Origin: G963667075 sp963667075
GTDB taxonomy: Bacteria; Pseudomonadota; Alphaproteobacteria; Micavibrionales; Micavibrionaceae
Assembly (NCBI GenBank): GCA_963667075.1
Contig: OY762938.1
Span: 1,860,001-1,924,000 of the forward strand
Length of the DNA stretch: 64,000 nucleotides
Direction: 5' to 3'
Under the pieces are notes generated by a model, which was given only the letters and a program-made list of their open reading frames with translations, did no database searches and was not told where the DNA came from. A program made the translations under genes and the position numbers. This document shows, piece by piece, positions 39,438 to 47,800 of this stretch (position 1 is the first letter of the stretch; each line of letters begins with the position of its first letter).

Positions 39438-40400
39438 ATGTCATTGAATTCAACTTATTTAGGTATCAAAATTCAGCAGTGGAACGTGCAAAGTGATCCT
39501 GCTATTTATGCAACGCTTCTTTCTACGTTGATCGATAGAATAGGGACATTTGATAAAGCAGCGCAAGAGCTGATTGTTTCTAAAACATTCTACACGACAG
39601 AAGGCGCGTATCCGGCTGTAAAATTGCTGAATTGCGGTCTGGATCAAGACGTTGAGGATAAATATTTCCCGGATATTATGAATAGATTGGGAGAAAAGCT
39701 GGAACCAGTAGAATTTATTGAGAAGCTTTCTCATTGCAATATTCATGAAGGGTATCCTGAAAAAGAAACCGCATTACAGTTGGTTAATTGGTTTGAAGAG
39801 GATTTGCTTCATGTGGATGCGGTAACGGGGTTTCATGCTGTGATGACGGTCTTGTCACGTTGTGATAATACGGACTTTCTTAAAAGCCGCGGTGCAGATT
39901 TCTTCGGAAATGCTGTAAGACGTCTTTTTATTGAAGATCCAGAGGTTGCTCTTTCCTCAATCACAGCGGTTTTCCTTGATTGTAAGCACCACTTTCCTGA
40001 TTATTACAAAGCTCTTTTAAGAGATATGGCACAGGAAATTGTCATACCTGCTGTAAAAGATGATCCGGTAGCGGCATCCCATCTTCATATCATTTTAGAG
40101 AAAAGCGGGATCGTTGTTGATGGCTTTAACGAGAAATTTGCTGAGCAGGCAAAATCTCTTCGTCAGCAATGGCGATATTCTATGGCGGAAGCACGCTCAA
40201 TGATGACACAACCAGGGGGCGATCTTGAAGAGGCCGCGCTTCTTCTGGACGGCAGAAGGCAAATTTTGACGAATAATGGTTTAAACGCCTCTTTTGCGAC
40301 AGCGGTAAACAACGCCGAAGAAAAGATAAATGGTGCTTTAGAACAGTTCGTAAAAAGGGCAGATCGCCGGCGGTATGGCCCGTCGTATGGTGCGTGTTAG
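39438..40400 (+). CDS. Unknown 320-aa protein, paralogue 5 of the tandem array
   Basis: Closest in plan to paralogue 4 and paralogue 1: MSLNSTYLGIKI, FDKAAQELIVSKTFYTTEGA, NCGLDQDVEDKYFPDIMNRL, IHEGYPEKETALQLVNWFEE and EKSGIVVDGFNEKFAEQAKS. The C-terminus ends in a basic stretch (VKRADRRRYGPSYGAC). It has its own copy of the promoter and a good ribosome binding site (GGGGAGG). The array ends here; the next genes are on the other strand. Function unknown. Confidence 0.75.
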   Translation: MSLNSTYLGIKIQQWNVQSDPAIYATLLSTLIDRIGTFDKAAQELIVSKTFYTTEGAYPAVKLLNCGLDQDVEDKYFPDIMNRLGEKLEPVEFIEKLSHCNIHEGYPEKETALQLVNWFEEDLLHVDAVTGFHAVMTVLSRCDNTDFLKSRGADFFGNAVRRLFIEDPEVALSSITAVFLDCKHHFPDYYKALLRDMAQEIVIPAVKDDPVAASHLHIILEKSGIVVDGFNEKFAEQAKSLRQQWRYSMAEARSMMTQPGGDLEEAALLLDGRRQILTNNGLNASFATAVNNAEEKINGALEQFVKRADRRRYGPSYGAC

Positions 40401-40432
40401 AACGTTTTATTCAGAAATAAATTACCCCTTAT

Positions 40433-40509
40433 CGTCATGCCGGACGTGATCCGGCATCCATAGGTGTTATCAGAACATGCAAATGGATCCCGGTTTTCAC
40501 CGGGATGAC
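40433..40509. repeat. Paired hairpin repeat (R2-related)
   Basis: GTCATGCCGGACGTGATCCG with GCATCC, then GGATCCCGGTTTTCACCGGG and ATGACGG. It marks the end of the paralogue array. Confidence 0.82.
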
Positions 40510-40521
40510 GGAACTTGGGTT

Positions 40522-40548
40522 AAAGACCCCCGTTTTCACGGCGGGGGA
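40522..40548 (-). terminator. Rho-independent terminator of folD
   Basis: Read on the minus strand, CCCCCG and CGGGGG form a stem around CCGTGAAAA and are followed by TCTTTAA. It lies 18 bases after the folD stop. Confidence 0.7.
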
Positions 40549-40565
40549 GGCACTATATAGTCTAT

Positions 40566-41399
40566 CTATCTATTCACTGCTGCTTTGAGCGTGTTTTTGA
40601 GCAGGTAGGCGATGGTCATGGGGCCGACGCCGCCCGGGACGGGGGTTATGGCTTTTGCTTTTTCTTTTGCCTCTTCAAAATCAACATCGCCGCAGAGCTT
40701 GCCGTCCACGCGGTTAATGCCGACATCAATCACAATCGCCCCGTCTTTGACCCAGTCGCCTTTGACCATTTTGGGCTGTCCCACGGCTGCGATCAGAATA
40801 TCAGCGGTACGGCACAAGGCCGGCAGGTCTTTTGTTCTGGAATGGGCGGTCGTGACAGTGCAGTTTTCTCGTAGAAGAAGCTGCGCCATGGGCTTGCCAA
40901 ACAGGTTGGAGCGGCCAATCACAACCGCATGCAGGCCAGAGAGATTATCCTCTACCGACTTGATCAAAGCGAGTGAGCCTTGTGGTGTGCAGGGGATCAG
41001 AGCCCCCTCTATGCCCAGAAAGAGTTTGCCTGCGTTTACGGTGGTCAGGCCATCGACGTCTTTTTCCGGTGTAATGCGTTGCACGAGGTCTTCTTGTGTT
41101 TCCCATAGAGAATCTGGTAAGGGAAGCTGTAACAGAACACCGTGAACAGAGGGATCAGCGTTTAACGTGTCAATCAGGGCTGCGATCTCTTCTTTTGAGG
41201 CTGTGGCCGGTAATCTATGTTCCAGACTTTTTATACCGGCGGATTCGCAGGCTTTGATTTTGTTCCCGACATAAACCTGACTGGCCGGATCATCGCCCAC
41301 CAGAATAACGGCAAGTGCTGGTTGAAAAGAAAGGGCGTTAACGTTCTTTTTTATATCTTCACGCACCTTTTGCGCAAAGTTTTTTCCATCAATAATCAT
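40566..41399 (-). CDS. folD: Methylenetetrahydrofolate dehydrogenase/cyclohydrolase
   Basis: FolD interconverts methylene-, methenyl- and formyl-tetrahydrofolate, which feeds purine synthesis. The 277-residue protein has GDDPASQVYVGNKIKACESA with the catalytic lysine, LLQLPLPDSL, TPEKDVDGLTTVNAGKLFLG, the NADP site VVIGRSNLFGKPMAQLLL, and the C-terminal signature TPVPGGVGPMTIAYLLKNT. Start ATG at 41399. It is followed upstream by the YggT gene, 18 bases away and in the same direction. Confidence 0.95.
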   Translation of the reverse strand: MIIDGKNFAQKVREDIKKNVNALSFQPALAVILVGDDPASQVYVGNKIKACESAGIKSLEHRLPATASKEEIAALIDTLNADPSVHGVLLQLPLPDSLWETQEDLVQRITPEKDVDGLTTVNAGKLFLGIEGALIPCTPQGSLALIKSVEDNLSGLHAVVIGRSNLFGKPMAQLLLRENCTVTTAHSRTKDLPALCRTADILIAAVGQPKMVKGDWVKDGAIVIDVGINRVDGKLCGDVDFEEAKEKAKAITPVPGGVGPMTIAYLLKNTLKAAVNR

Positions 41400-41417
41400 G
41401 CTGTTTTATTGTTCCCT

Positions 41418-41696
41418 TTAGAGCAAAATAGAGAAAACGAGGACCCGGATCACCCAAAGAAACAGGATAGCAACAACCGGCGTGATGTCCAACCCGGAGA
41501 CTGGGGGGACATGTTTTTTTAACCGCCCCAGAAGAGGATCTGTTGCTTTGTGCAGTGCGGAGAGCAATTGTGCGGCTTTTGGGTTTTTCGCATCAAAAAC
41601 TTCGAATATAATAAGCCAGTGAACGACAACTTCTAAAATGATAATCAGCACATACAGGTCAATGGCAAGAGAAATTACTGAGGTGATAAAATACAT
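41418..41696 (-). CDS. YggT-family membrane protein
   Basis: A 92-residue two-pass membrane protein. YggT members have two hydrophobic segments joined by a loop with a conserved LLxPLRRxxPxxxGLDxSP-like motif; here ATDPLLGRLKKHVPPVSGLD followed by ITPVVAILFLWVIR. I start at the ATG at 41696 (MYFITSVISLA), which begins the first membrane segment; the frame goes back to 41756. Role not well known; often near proC or folD-type genes. Confidence 0.85.
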   Translation of the reverse strand: MYFITSVISLAIDLYVLIIILEVVVHWLIIFEVFDAKNPKAAQLLSALHKATDPLLGRLKKHVPPVSGLDITPVVAILFLWVIRVLVFSILL

Positions 41697-41849
41697 AGTT
41701 TTGAGATCTCCGGTAAGTGTTAGAAGCATCGTTTGCGATTTTATGACGAAATGCACTGATATGGAATGGCTTTTTTAAAATAAATTTTAACAAAGGTCTT
41801 TTACTATAAGTAACTAGTGTAGGGGATTTTTTAAAAAGGATATGTACAG

Positions 41850-42569
41850 ATGCTGTCTGCTGGCGCTTTAACAATTGCAACGACCGGGGTTATTCTGGCT
41901 TCGTCTGGTGGTGGTGCCTCGTGGTGCAATCCGAATGACGTGCCAAAAATTGAGATTTTACCGCGTACGCACGAGATCCATTACGATTATACAAAATCCG
42001 AAGCAGAATTGAGCCAGTTCCATATAGATACCAAAAACCCGTATGGCGGGGATGTTATTACAGACGTTGGCGGTTTGATGCAGGGCGGGATTAAAGCCTT
42101 AAGTTCCATGCAGATCGGAACATTGACGCATTCGGGTAAAGGTGAAACCTGTATGTGGTACAAAAATATAAAATTCGAGATCTGGATTTCTCCGACAATC
42201 TATATCAACAAAAAATATCCCAAAGGTGGTTGTGAAGCAAAAGCGATTCTTGGACATGAACATAAACACGTGAACGTGGACCGCAGGGTTGTGAACAAAT
42301 ATTCCGAACTTATCGGACAGGCCCTTATGAAGGAGATTAAACGCCGCTACCTGTATGGCCCTGTGCCGACGGCTAATGAGCGAGAGCTTCAGGCCAGAAT
42401 GGAAGAACACATTAAAAGTATCATAGACCGCTATACAGCCCAGATGAATCAGGAACGTATGGAACGTCAGCAGGGTGTTGACTCTCTTGAAGAATATCAA
42501 CGGGTTAACAGGATCATAGACTATGACTGCAAGAACACAGGTAAATCACAATCCCGTTACCGGCGGTAA
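41850..42569 (+). CDS. Putative exported zinc metallopeptidase-like protein (HEHKH)
   Basis: A 239-residue protein with a short hydrophobic start (MLSAGALTIATTGVILASSG) that may be a signal peptide or anchor. About residue 135 it carries GGCEAKAILGHEHKHVNVDR, an HExxH zinc-binding motif in a helix; this is the only clear functional mark. The upstream part is beta-rich with a cysteine pair (CNPND, GETCMWYKN). The C-terminus is basic and helical. It resembles DUF922-type predicted proteases in layout, but I do not recognise the family surely. AAGGA at 41836-41840 serves the ATG. Confidence 0.68.
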   Translation: MLSAGALTIATTGVILASSGGGASWCNPNDVPKIEILPRTHEIHYDYTKSEAELSQFHIDTKNPYGGDVITDVGGLMQGGIKALSSMQIGTLTHSGKGETCMWYKNIKFEIWISPTIYINKKYPKGGCEAKAILGHEHKHVNVDRRVVNKYSELIGQALMKEIKRRYLYGPVPTANERELQARMEEHIKSIIDRYTAQMNQERMERQQGVDSLEEYQRVNRIIDYDCKNTGKSQSRYRR

Positions 42570-42572
42570 GGT

Positions 42573-43064
42573 TTATAAAGGTTTGGGGCTAAGATCAATA
42601 CGGCCTTTCGCCTTTTCTTTTCTTAATTGCGCCACCGTAGCATTGTTACTGATCGTACGGAATTGATCTGTCAGCAAAATTATAACCTCATTGGTTGTAC
42701 GTTCGTGTGTGTCATCAATCAGGTGTGCAGAACCTCTTCCTATACAGTTGATTTCGCCAAGAGGCTCTCTTTGTATCCATTTATGTCTGCTTAGAGCATC
42801 TGGTAGCCAAAGGAAGATCTTCCTTGCTGAACTGTTGGTTTGTTTGTTAAAGACGAGAGTTATTTTTTTGTTAGGATCAACGTACAGGCATTCATCTTCT
42901 TCAAGCGGGGTGTTTATAATATTAAGGGCCTCTTCTTTTGCGCCATCTATGGCATCATCGATTTTGTGAGGGTATGAGCAATCCACAATTGATGCGTGTA
43001 AAACACCTAAACACAAATAGACTGCACCGAATAGAGCGATGCCTAATTTTTGTAATGATGTCAT
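42573..43064 (-). CDS. Unknown exported protein, paralogue of 44009-44533
   Basis: A 163-residue protein with an N-terminal hydrophobic segment (about residues 6-28), so probably periplasmic or membrane anchored. The frame is open to 43313 but I start at the ATG at 43064, which gives the hydrophobic N-terminus and follows GGAG. The mature part shares a clear pattern with the product of 44009-44533: ECLYVDPNKK against ECLYTNPKDK, a W/F-LPD block, REPLGEINCIGRGSAHLIDD against KYPLGDVSVIRKGRAADIDD, and a late LTDQFRTI/LSDEFDAI helix. Function unknown. Confidence 0.7.
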   Translation of the reverse strand: MTSLQKLGIALFGAVYLCLGVLHASIVDCSYPHKIDDAIDGAKEEALNIINTPLEEDECLYVDPNKKITLVFNKQTNSSARKIFLWLPDALSRHKWIQREPLGEINCIGRGSAHLIDDTHERTTNEVIILLTDQFRTISNNATVAQLRKEKAKGRIDLSPKPL

Positions 43065-43233
43065 CTTTTCTTGAGCTCCGCTTTCTTTCCTGGTCGCGTT
43101 ATTATGGGAGATGTTGTAAAGAGGTTGTAGTGTTATGTCAACGCTATTTGCGTTTTTTTTGAAATATTGTTGACATAAAATAAGTACTTTTAATAATATC
43201 CGATCTTCGGACAAAGAAAGAGGGATGTGGCGA

Positions 43234-43983
43234 ATGGAGGCTTTGCGTAAAGATACAGAACGATCTCGGACAGAGCAGACGCGATCAGGCAGGGTAGAGG
43301 ATATGCTGTCCATGGTTTTGGCAGGGCCATCAACTTATTTCTTGAAAGACTCGGATGTTCTTTTTCGCCGGGATTTTCAGATGTTGGAAGAGGAAGTTGA
43401 ACGAAAAGCCGTGCGCTTATTGCTTGATTGCAAGTGTGCAGATATGGATACGCTTTTGGGGCCACTTTCTGATTATGAAGACGTTGCTATTCAGGAGATA
43501 GTCCTTTTGGATGGGATGCAAAAAGAGGGGGCAAAAGCTGTTTTTTGTGGGGCTGGTGCGCTACCTTTGAGTGCTGTTTTGCTGGCGCAAAAAGGGCATA
43601 TGCGCATGACGTGTTTTGATTTTGAAATGGAATCGGCATGTCTTGGCACGTTGTTTTTGGAGCGTTTTTTTCCAGAGTTGGAGATCGACTATAAAGTTGA
43701 TAATGCAAAGGATTTTGATTATAGCGGGTTTGATGTTGTTTTTATGGCGAGTATGGCCAATCCAAAAGACAAAATTCTTGAGAGAATATATAAAACAAAT
43801 CCTACTGCGCCTGTTATTACAAGAATTCCCAAAAAAGAATTTAATGCTTTTTATGACGGTTTATCACAAGGGGTGGTCGAATATTGTGGCTACCAAATAG
43901 ATAAAAAACAGGACTCTCCCAAAACAATGCACCATTCTGTCCGCTTGGTGCCGCTCGGGAAAAGAATACAGCAAGCAAGATAA
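43234..43983 (+). CDS. Nicotianamine-synthase-like protein
   Basis: A class I SAM-binding protein like nicotianamine synthase (NAS). The core is KAVFCGAGALPLSAVLLAQK, matching the family's FxGSGPLPLT-type SAM site, then CFDFEMESACLGTLF, a DNAKDFDYSGFDVVFMASMA segment and VITRIPKKEFNAFYDG. NAS enzymes use the aminobutyrate part of SAM to build metallophores; bacterial members (CntL) make staphylopine-type opines with CntM. No CntM-like dehydrogenase or exporter is seen nearby. The ATG at 43234 has AGAGGG at a good distance; 43225 is possible. It lies between two related unknown genes. Confidence 0.75.
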   Translation: MEALRKDTERSRTEQTRSGRVEDMLSMVLAGPSTYFLKDSDVLFRRDFQMLEEEVERKAVRLLLDCKCADMDTLLGPLSDYEDVAIQEIVLLDGMQKEGAKAVFCGAGALPLSAVLLAQKGHMRMTCFDFEMESACLGTLFLERFFPELEIDYKVDNAKDFDYSGFDVVFMASMANPKDKILERIYKTNPTAPVITRIPKKEFNAFYDGLSQGVVEYCGYQIDKKQDSPKTMHHSVRLVPLGKRIQQAR

Positions 43984-44008
43984 TGTAACGAAAAAGGCGT
44001 ATTTAGAC

Positions 44009-44533
44009 ATGAAATTTGGATTGAAATTTATACAAAAAGGCTTATCAAAAGCAGCGGCTCTTTGTGTAGGCTATGTGGCCGCAACGGTTGTGTTGGGTCT
44101 GGGATATACTTTTTTTGGTTCGATGTTTTTACCAAGCGTTGATACGGCCCTGAGTAAAGCCAAAAGGGATGCTATTAAGTCTCAGGTTACAGATCTTAAA
44201 GAGGGGGAATGTCTTTACACGAACCCTAAAGATAAGACTAAAATTTACTTTATTGAACAGGATTTTGAATCCGTTTGTAGAAAAGGGCTGGAGTTTCTTC
44301 CTGATTTTCTTGTCGGCGGTGATTGGGAAAGAAAATATCCTTTGGGCGACGTGAGTGTCATAAGGAAAGGGCGCGCGGCAGATATCGATGACAGGCTTGA
44401 AATTACGCCTGAAAAGGCTGCCAAAAAACTATCAGATGAATTTGATGCAATACGTAACGGGGAAATGGCAAAAAGCCTTCGGATAATAGGTACAAAAGGC
44501 AATGTGTTTGCGTCTGATGTTCAGCCTTCATAA
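44009..44533 (+). CDS. Unknown membrane-anchored/exported protein, paralogue of 42573-43064
   Basis: A 174-residue protein with one hydrophobic N-terminal segment (about residues 15-38: ALCVGYVAATVVLGLGYTFF). The rest aligns by eye with the product of 42573-43064 over its whole length, with the markers EGECLYTNPKDKTKIYF, LEFLPDFL, KYPLGDVSVIRKGRAADIDD. It follows the NAS-like gene by 25 bases, so it may be in one transcript with it, while its relative is on the other strand on the other side. Function unknown. Confidence 0.72.
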   Translation: MKFGLKFIQKGLSKAAALCVGYVAATVVLGLGYTFFGSMFLPSVDTALSKAKRDAIKSQVTDLKEGECLYTNPKDKTKIYFIEQDFESVCRKGLEFLPDFLVGGDWERKYPLGDVSVIRKGRAADIDDRLEITPEKAAKKLSDEFDAIRNGEMAKSLRIIGTKGNVFASDVQPS

Positions 44534-45166
44534 TAATTGATACATGCCGCTTAAATATGAGAGGTGTATTATTCGTTCACGCAAAGGACGCAAAGGATAT
44601 GCCAGGAGCGCTAAGATTTTATAGTCGTTTAGAAGAAGACTCAACGCTTGGTGTCATACCGGACACCAATCCGGTATCTAGCCGTTAAATAATGTGCACG
44701 GCATAGGCCGTGCTCTTTGTTCTGGAGTCACGCTGTTTATGTTCGGCCTAAAAGGCCTCTCTCGCGGGCATGACAGTGCTCGTATGACATAGTCGATTTT
44801 AAATCGCAACGACTATAAATCTTTTTGCAGAGGTTCCTATATTCTTTGCTTTCCTCTAGGCTTCTCTCCCTCCATAGACAAAACCACCGTCTCGAGGGCT
44901 AATCGGACAGTGGTTTTAAAACAGTATTGGTGTATACTTAGTCTGGTTTTTTGCTAGTAAGGAGGAGACATCATAAAAACTCTTCTTATTCGGTAATTCC
45001 TCTATATTCTTATTATGTATCTTAAATATGGCGAAATGATGGGGGTTTTTTGCCTTATTTTTGCCTTATTTCGTTTTCTGTACCCTCTTGAAACAGAGCG
45101 TGTTACAATGCGGATTATGTGTTAATCTGTTGTTTTTTAATAAAATTTTATACTCGGTTTGTCACG
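44534..45166. other. 633-base gap upstream of acnA
   Basis: Holds the second R3 element (44620-44819), a CACGCAAAGGACGCAAAGGA motif at about 44578, an orphan ribosome-binding-type AAGGAGGA at 44959-44966 with no ATG/GTG/TTG start after it, and a T-rich region with TTTTTTGCCTTATTTTTGCC near 45050. No gene seen. A promoter for acnA should be in the last 200 bases but no clear one stands out. Confidence 0.5.
44620..44819. repeat. 200-bp dispersed element (family R3), copy 2
   Basis: Nearly identical to 15531-15728. It begins TATAGTCGTTTAGAAG and ends AACGACTATA; these tips are exact inverted repeats. The internal palindromes CCGGACACCAATCCGG, GCACGGCATAGGCCGTGC and GGCCTAAAAGGCC are kept. Confidence 0.88.
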
Positions 45167-47800
45167 ATGATAGAAAAAAAAGCCCTTGATACCCTTACGG
45201 TAGACGAAAAAAACCATGCCTTCTTTTCGCTTAAGAAAGCGCAAGAGATATATGGCGATGCATCGCGCTTGCCATATTCTTTAAAGGTGCTGTTGGAAAA
45301 CATGTTACGGTTTGAAGATGGGCAAACGGTGACAGAAAACGACATCAAAGCCTTGGTGGACTGGCAGGAAGAGAAAACATCAAGCCATGAAATAGCTTAT
45401 AGACCGGCCAGAGTACTGATGCAGGACTTTACAGGGGTGCCGGCGGTTGTCGATCTGGCGGCGATGCGGGAAGCACTTGTCTCTTTGGGGGGGAAGGCTA
45501 GTGATATCAATCCGTTAGTGCCGGTCGATCTTGTGATTGATCACTCTGTCATGGTGGATGAGTTTGGCTCTGATCGTGCGTTTCAGGTTAATGTGGAAAA
45601 AGAATTCGAGCGTAATAAAGAGCGGTACAGTTTCCTGCGCTGGGGGCAGGCGGCGTTTGATAATTTTAAGGTGGTGCCGCCCGGGACCGGGATTTGTCAT
45701 CAGGTCAATTTGGAATATCTCGCCCAGTCCGTCTGGCTGGATGATAAGACAGGGGAGGTCTATCCTGATACGCTTGTCGGAACAGATAGCCATACGACTA
45801 TGATTAATGCGTTGGGCGTTCTGGGGTGGGGCGTTGGTGGTATTGAGGCCGAAGCCGCTATGTTAGGACAGCCTGTGTCTATGATCATTCCTGAAGTGGT
45901 GGGGTTTAAGCTCTCTGGTGCTTTGAAAGAGGGGACGACGGCAACGGATTTGGTGCTTGTGATTGTGCAGATGCTCCGTGAAAAAGGTGTCGTTGGGAAA
46001 TTTGTTGAGTTTTATGGTTCTGGGCTTGAGGCACTGACGCTGGCCGACCGGGCGACGATTTCCAATATGGCCCCTGAATATGGCGCGACATGTGGCTTTT
46101 TCCCGATTGATGCGGAAACGATTCGCTATTTATCCTTTACGGGCCGAGATCCTCACCGTGTTAAACTGGTGGAAGCGTATGCAAAAGAGCAGGGGCTATG
46201 GCGCGATTTGCATAGCCCTGATCCTGTTTTTACAGATGTGCTGTCTCTTGATATGGATACGGTGGAGCCGTGTATCTCCGGCCCCAAACGGCCGCAGGAC
46301 AGGATTTTGTTGTCTGAGGCCAAGGTGGCGTTTGAGCAGGCTTTTATACCCTCAGCCCAGCCCTCTCCTAAAGAAAGAGAAGCACTTCAAGATGGTGATG
46401 TTGTTATTGCGGCCATTACAAGCTGTACCAATACGTCTAATCCTTCGGTTTTAGTGGCAGCGGGGCTTGTAGCGCGGAAAGCACGAGAAAAAGGTTTGCG
46501 CGTTAAGCCGTGGGTTAAAACGTCGCTGGCACCGGGGTCGCAAGTGGTGACGGATTATCTTGAAAAAGCAGGACTGCAGGCAGATCTGGATGCGATGGGG
46601 TTTCAGCTTGTGGGGTATGGCTGTACAACTTGTATCGGGAACTCCGGTCCATTGCCTGCGCCTGTTCGAAAAGCGGTGGAGGAAGGGGACTTGACAGTAG
46701 CAAGTGTGCTCTCTGGTAACCGCAATTTTGAAGGGCGTATTAATCCGCATGTGAAAGCGAATTACCTCGCGTCTCCGCCTCTGGTGGTCGTGTACGCGCT
46801 TGCGGGAACTATGCGTACAGACCTTTATAATGAGCCTTTGGGCGAAGATAAAGAGGGGCATCCGGTCTATATGAAAGATATCTGGCCGACCTCAGCAGAA
46901 ATTGACGAGATCGTTGCGGCTTCCTTAACGGATGATATGTTTAAAACACGTTATGCCGATGTGTTTAAAGGCGGAAAAGAATGGCAGGCTTTTGGTGGTA
47001 GTGAAAAGACTGAATGTTATGAATGGGACGATGACTCAACCTATATCAGGCAACCGCCATTCTTCGAAGATATGGCGGCGTTGGCCGAGGTCCCGGTAGA
47101 TATCAAAGCAGCGCGCGCGTTGGCACTCTTTGGTGACTCTGTGACAACGGATCATATTTCACCAGCAGGGGCTATTAAAACGGACTCGCCAGCCGGGCAC
47201 TATCTGACCGGAAAGGGGATTCTGTCCAAAGATTTTAACTCTTATGGTGCCAGACGCGGGAATCATGAGGTGATGATGCGCGGCACGTTTGCCAATATTC
47301 GCATCCGCAACAAAATGCTGAATGACGTTGAAGGCGGTTATACGATGCATCAGCCGGACGGTGAGGAAATGTCTATTTATGATGCCGCCATGTGCTATCA
47401 GGCAGAGGGCGTGCCGCTGGTTGTTATGGCTGGCAAAGAATATGGCACAGGCTCCTCACGCGACTGGGCGGCCAAAGGCACCAGACTTCTTGGGGTTAAG
47501 GCGGTGATAGCGGAAAGCTTTGAACGCATTCACCGCTCCAACCTTATTGGTATGGGTGTTTTGCCTCTGCAGTTCAAAGACGGAGAGAGCCTTGTCACGC
47601 TGGGCCTCACAGGCCGGGAACTATTCGATATAAAAGGGATAGACACGCTTACCCCTAAAGGGGCTGTAACCATGACTGTCCACAGAGAAGACGGTACCGT
47701 GCAGCATGTGGCACTTCTTTGCCGTGTTGATACAGCAGATGAGCTTGATTACTACCGAAATGGCGGTATTTTGCACTTTGTGTTAAGAAAAACGTGCTAG
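45167..47800 (+). CDS. acnA: Aconitate hydratase A
   Basis: The TCA-cycle aconitase (citrate to isocitrate) of the AcnA/IRP type. The three [4Fe-4S] cysteines are in AITSCTNTSNP and YGCTTCIGNSGP. Other signs are HQVNLEYLAQSVW, TDSHTTMINALGVLGWGVGG and the swivel domain with SYGARRGNHEVMMRGTFANI and GTGSSRDWAAKGT. I start at the ATG at 45167 (MIEKKALDTL); the earlier frame to 45119 has no support. Length 877 aa is close to the usual 890. It overlaps the next gene tail to tail by 4 bases. Confidence 0.95.
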   Translation: MIEKKALDTLTVDEKNHAFFSLKKAQEIYGDASRLPYSLKVLLENMLRFEDGQTVTENDIKALVDWQEEKTSSHEIAYRPARVLMQDFTGVPAVVDLAAMREALVSLGGKASDINPLVPVDLVIDHSVMVDEFGSDRAFQVNVEKEFERNKERYSFLRWGQAAFDNFKVVPPGTGICHQVNLEYLAQSVWLDDKTGEVYPDTLVGTDSHTTMINALGVLGWGVGGIEAEAAMLGQPVSMIIPEVVGFKLSGALKEGTTATDLVLVIVQMLREKGVVGKFVEFYGSGLEALTLADRATISNMAPEYGATCGFFPIDAETIRYLSFTGRDPHRVKLVEAYAKEQGLWRDLHSPDPVFTDVLSLDMDTVEPCISGPKRPQDRILLSEAKVAFEQAFIPSAQPSPKEREALQDGDVVIAAITSCTNTSNPSVLVAAGLVARKAREKGLRVKPWVKTSLAPGSQVVTDYLEKAGLQADLDAMGFQLVGYGCTTCIGNSGPLPAPVRKAVEEGDLTVASVLSGNRNFEGRINPHVKANYLASPPLVVVYALAGTMRTDLYNEPLGEDKEGHPVYMKDIWPTSAEIDEIVAASLTDDMFKTRYADVFKGGKEWQAFGGSEKTECYEWDDDSTYIRQPPFFEDMAALAEVPVDIKAARALALFGDSVTTDHISPAGAIKTDSPAGHYLTGKGILSKDFNSYGARRGNHEVMMRGTFANIRIRNKMLNDVEGGYTMHQPDGEEMSIYDAAMCYQAEGVPLVVMAGKEYGTGSSRDWAAKGTRLLGVKAVIAESFERIHRSNLIGMGVLPLQFKDGESLVTLGLTGRELFDIKGIDTLTPKGAVTMTVHREDGTVQHVALLCRVDTADELDYYRNGGILHFVLRKTC

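Noticed and set aside
35103..40400. HEAT-repeat or phage tail-fibre assignment for the paralogues
   Set aside because: Helical content alone does not support HEAT repeats, and no fibre motifs are present.
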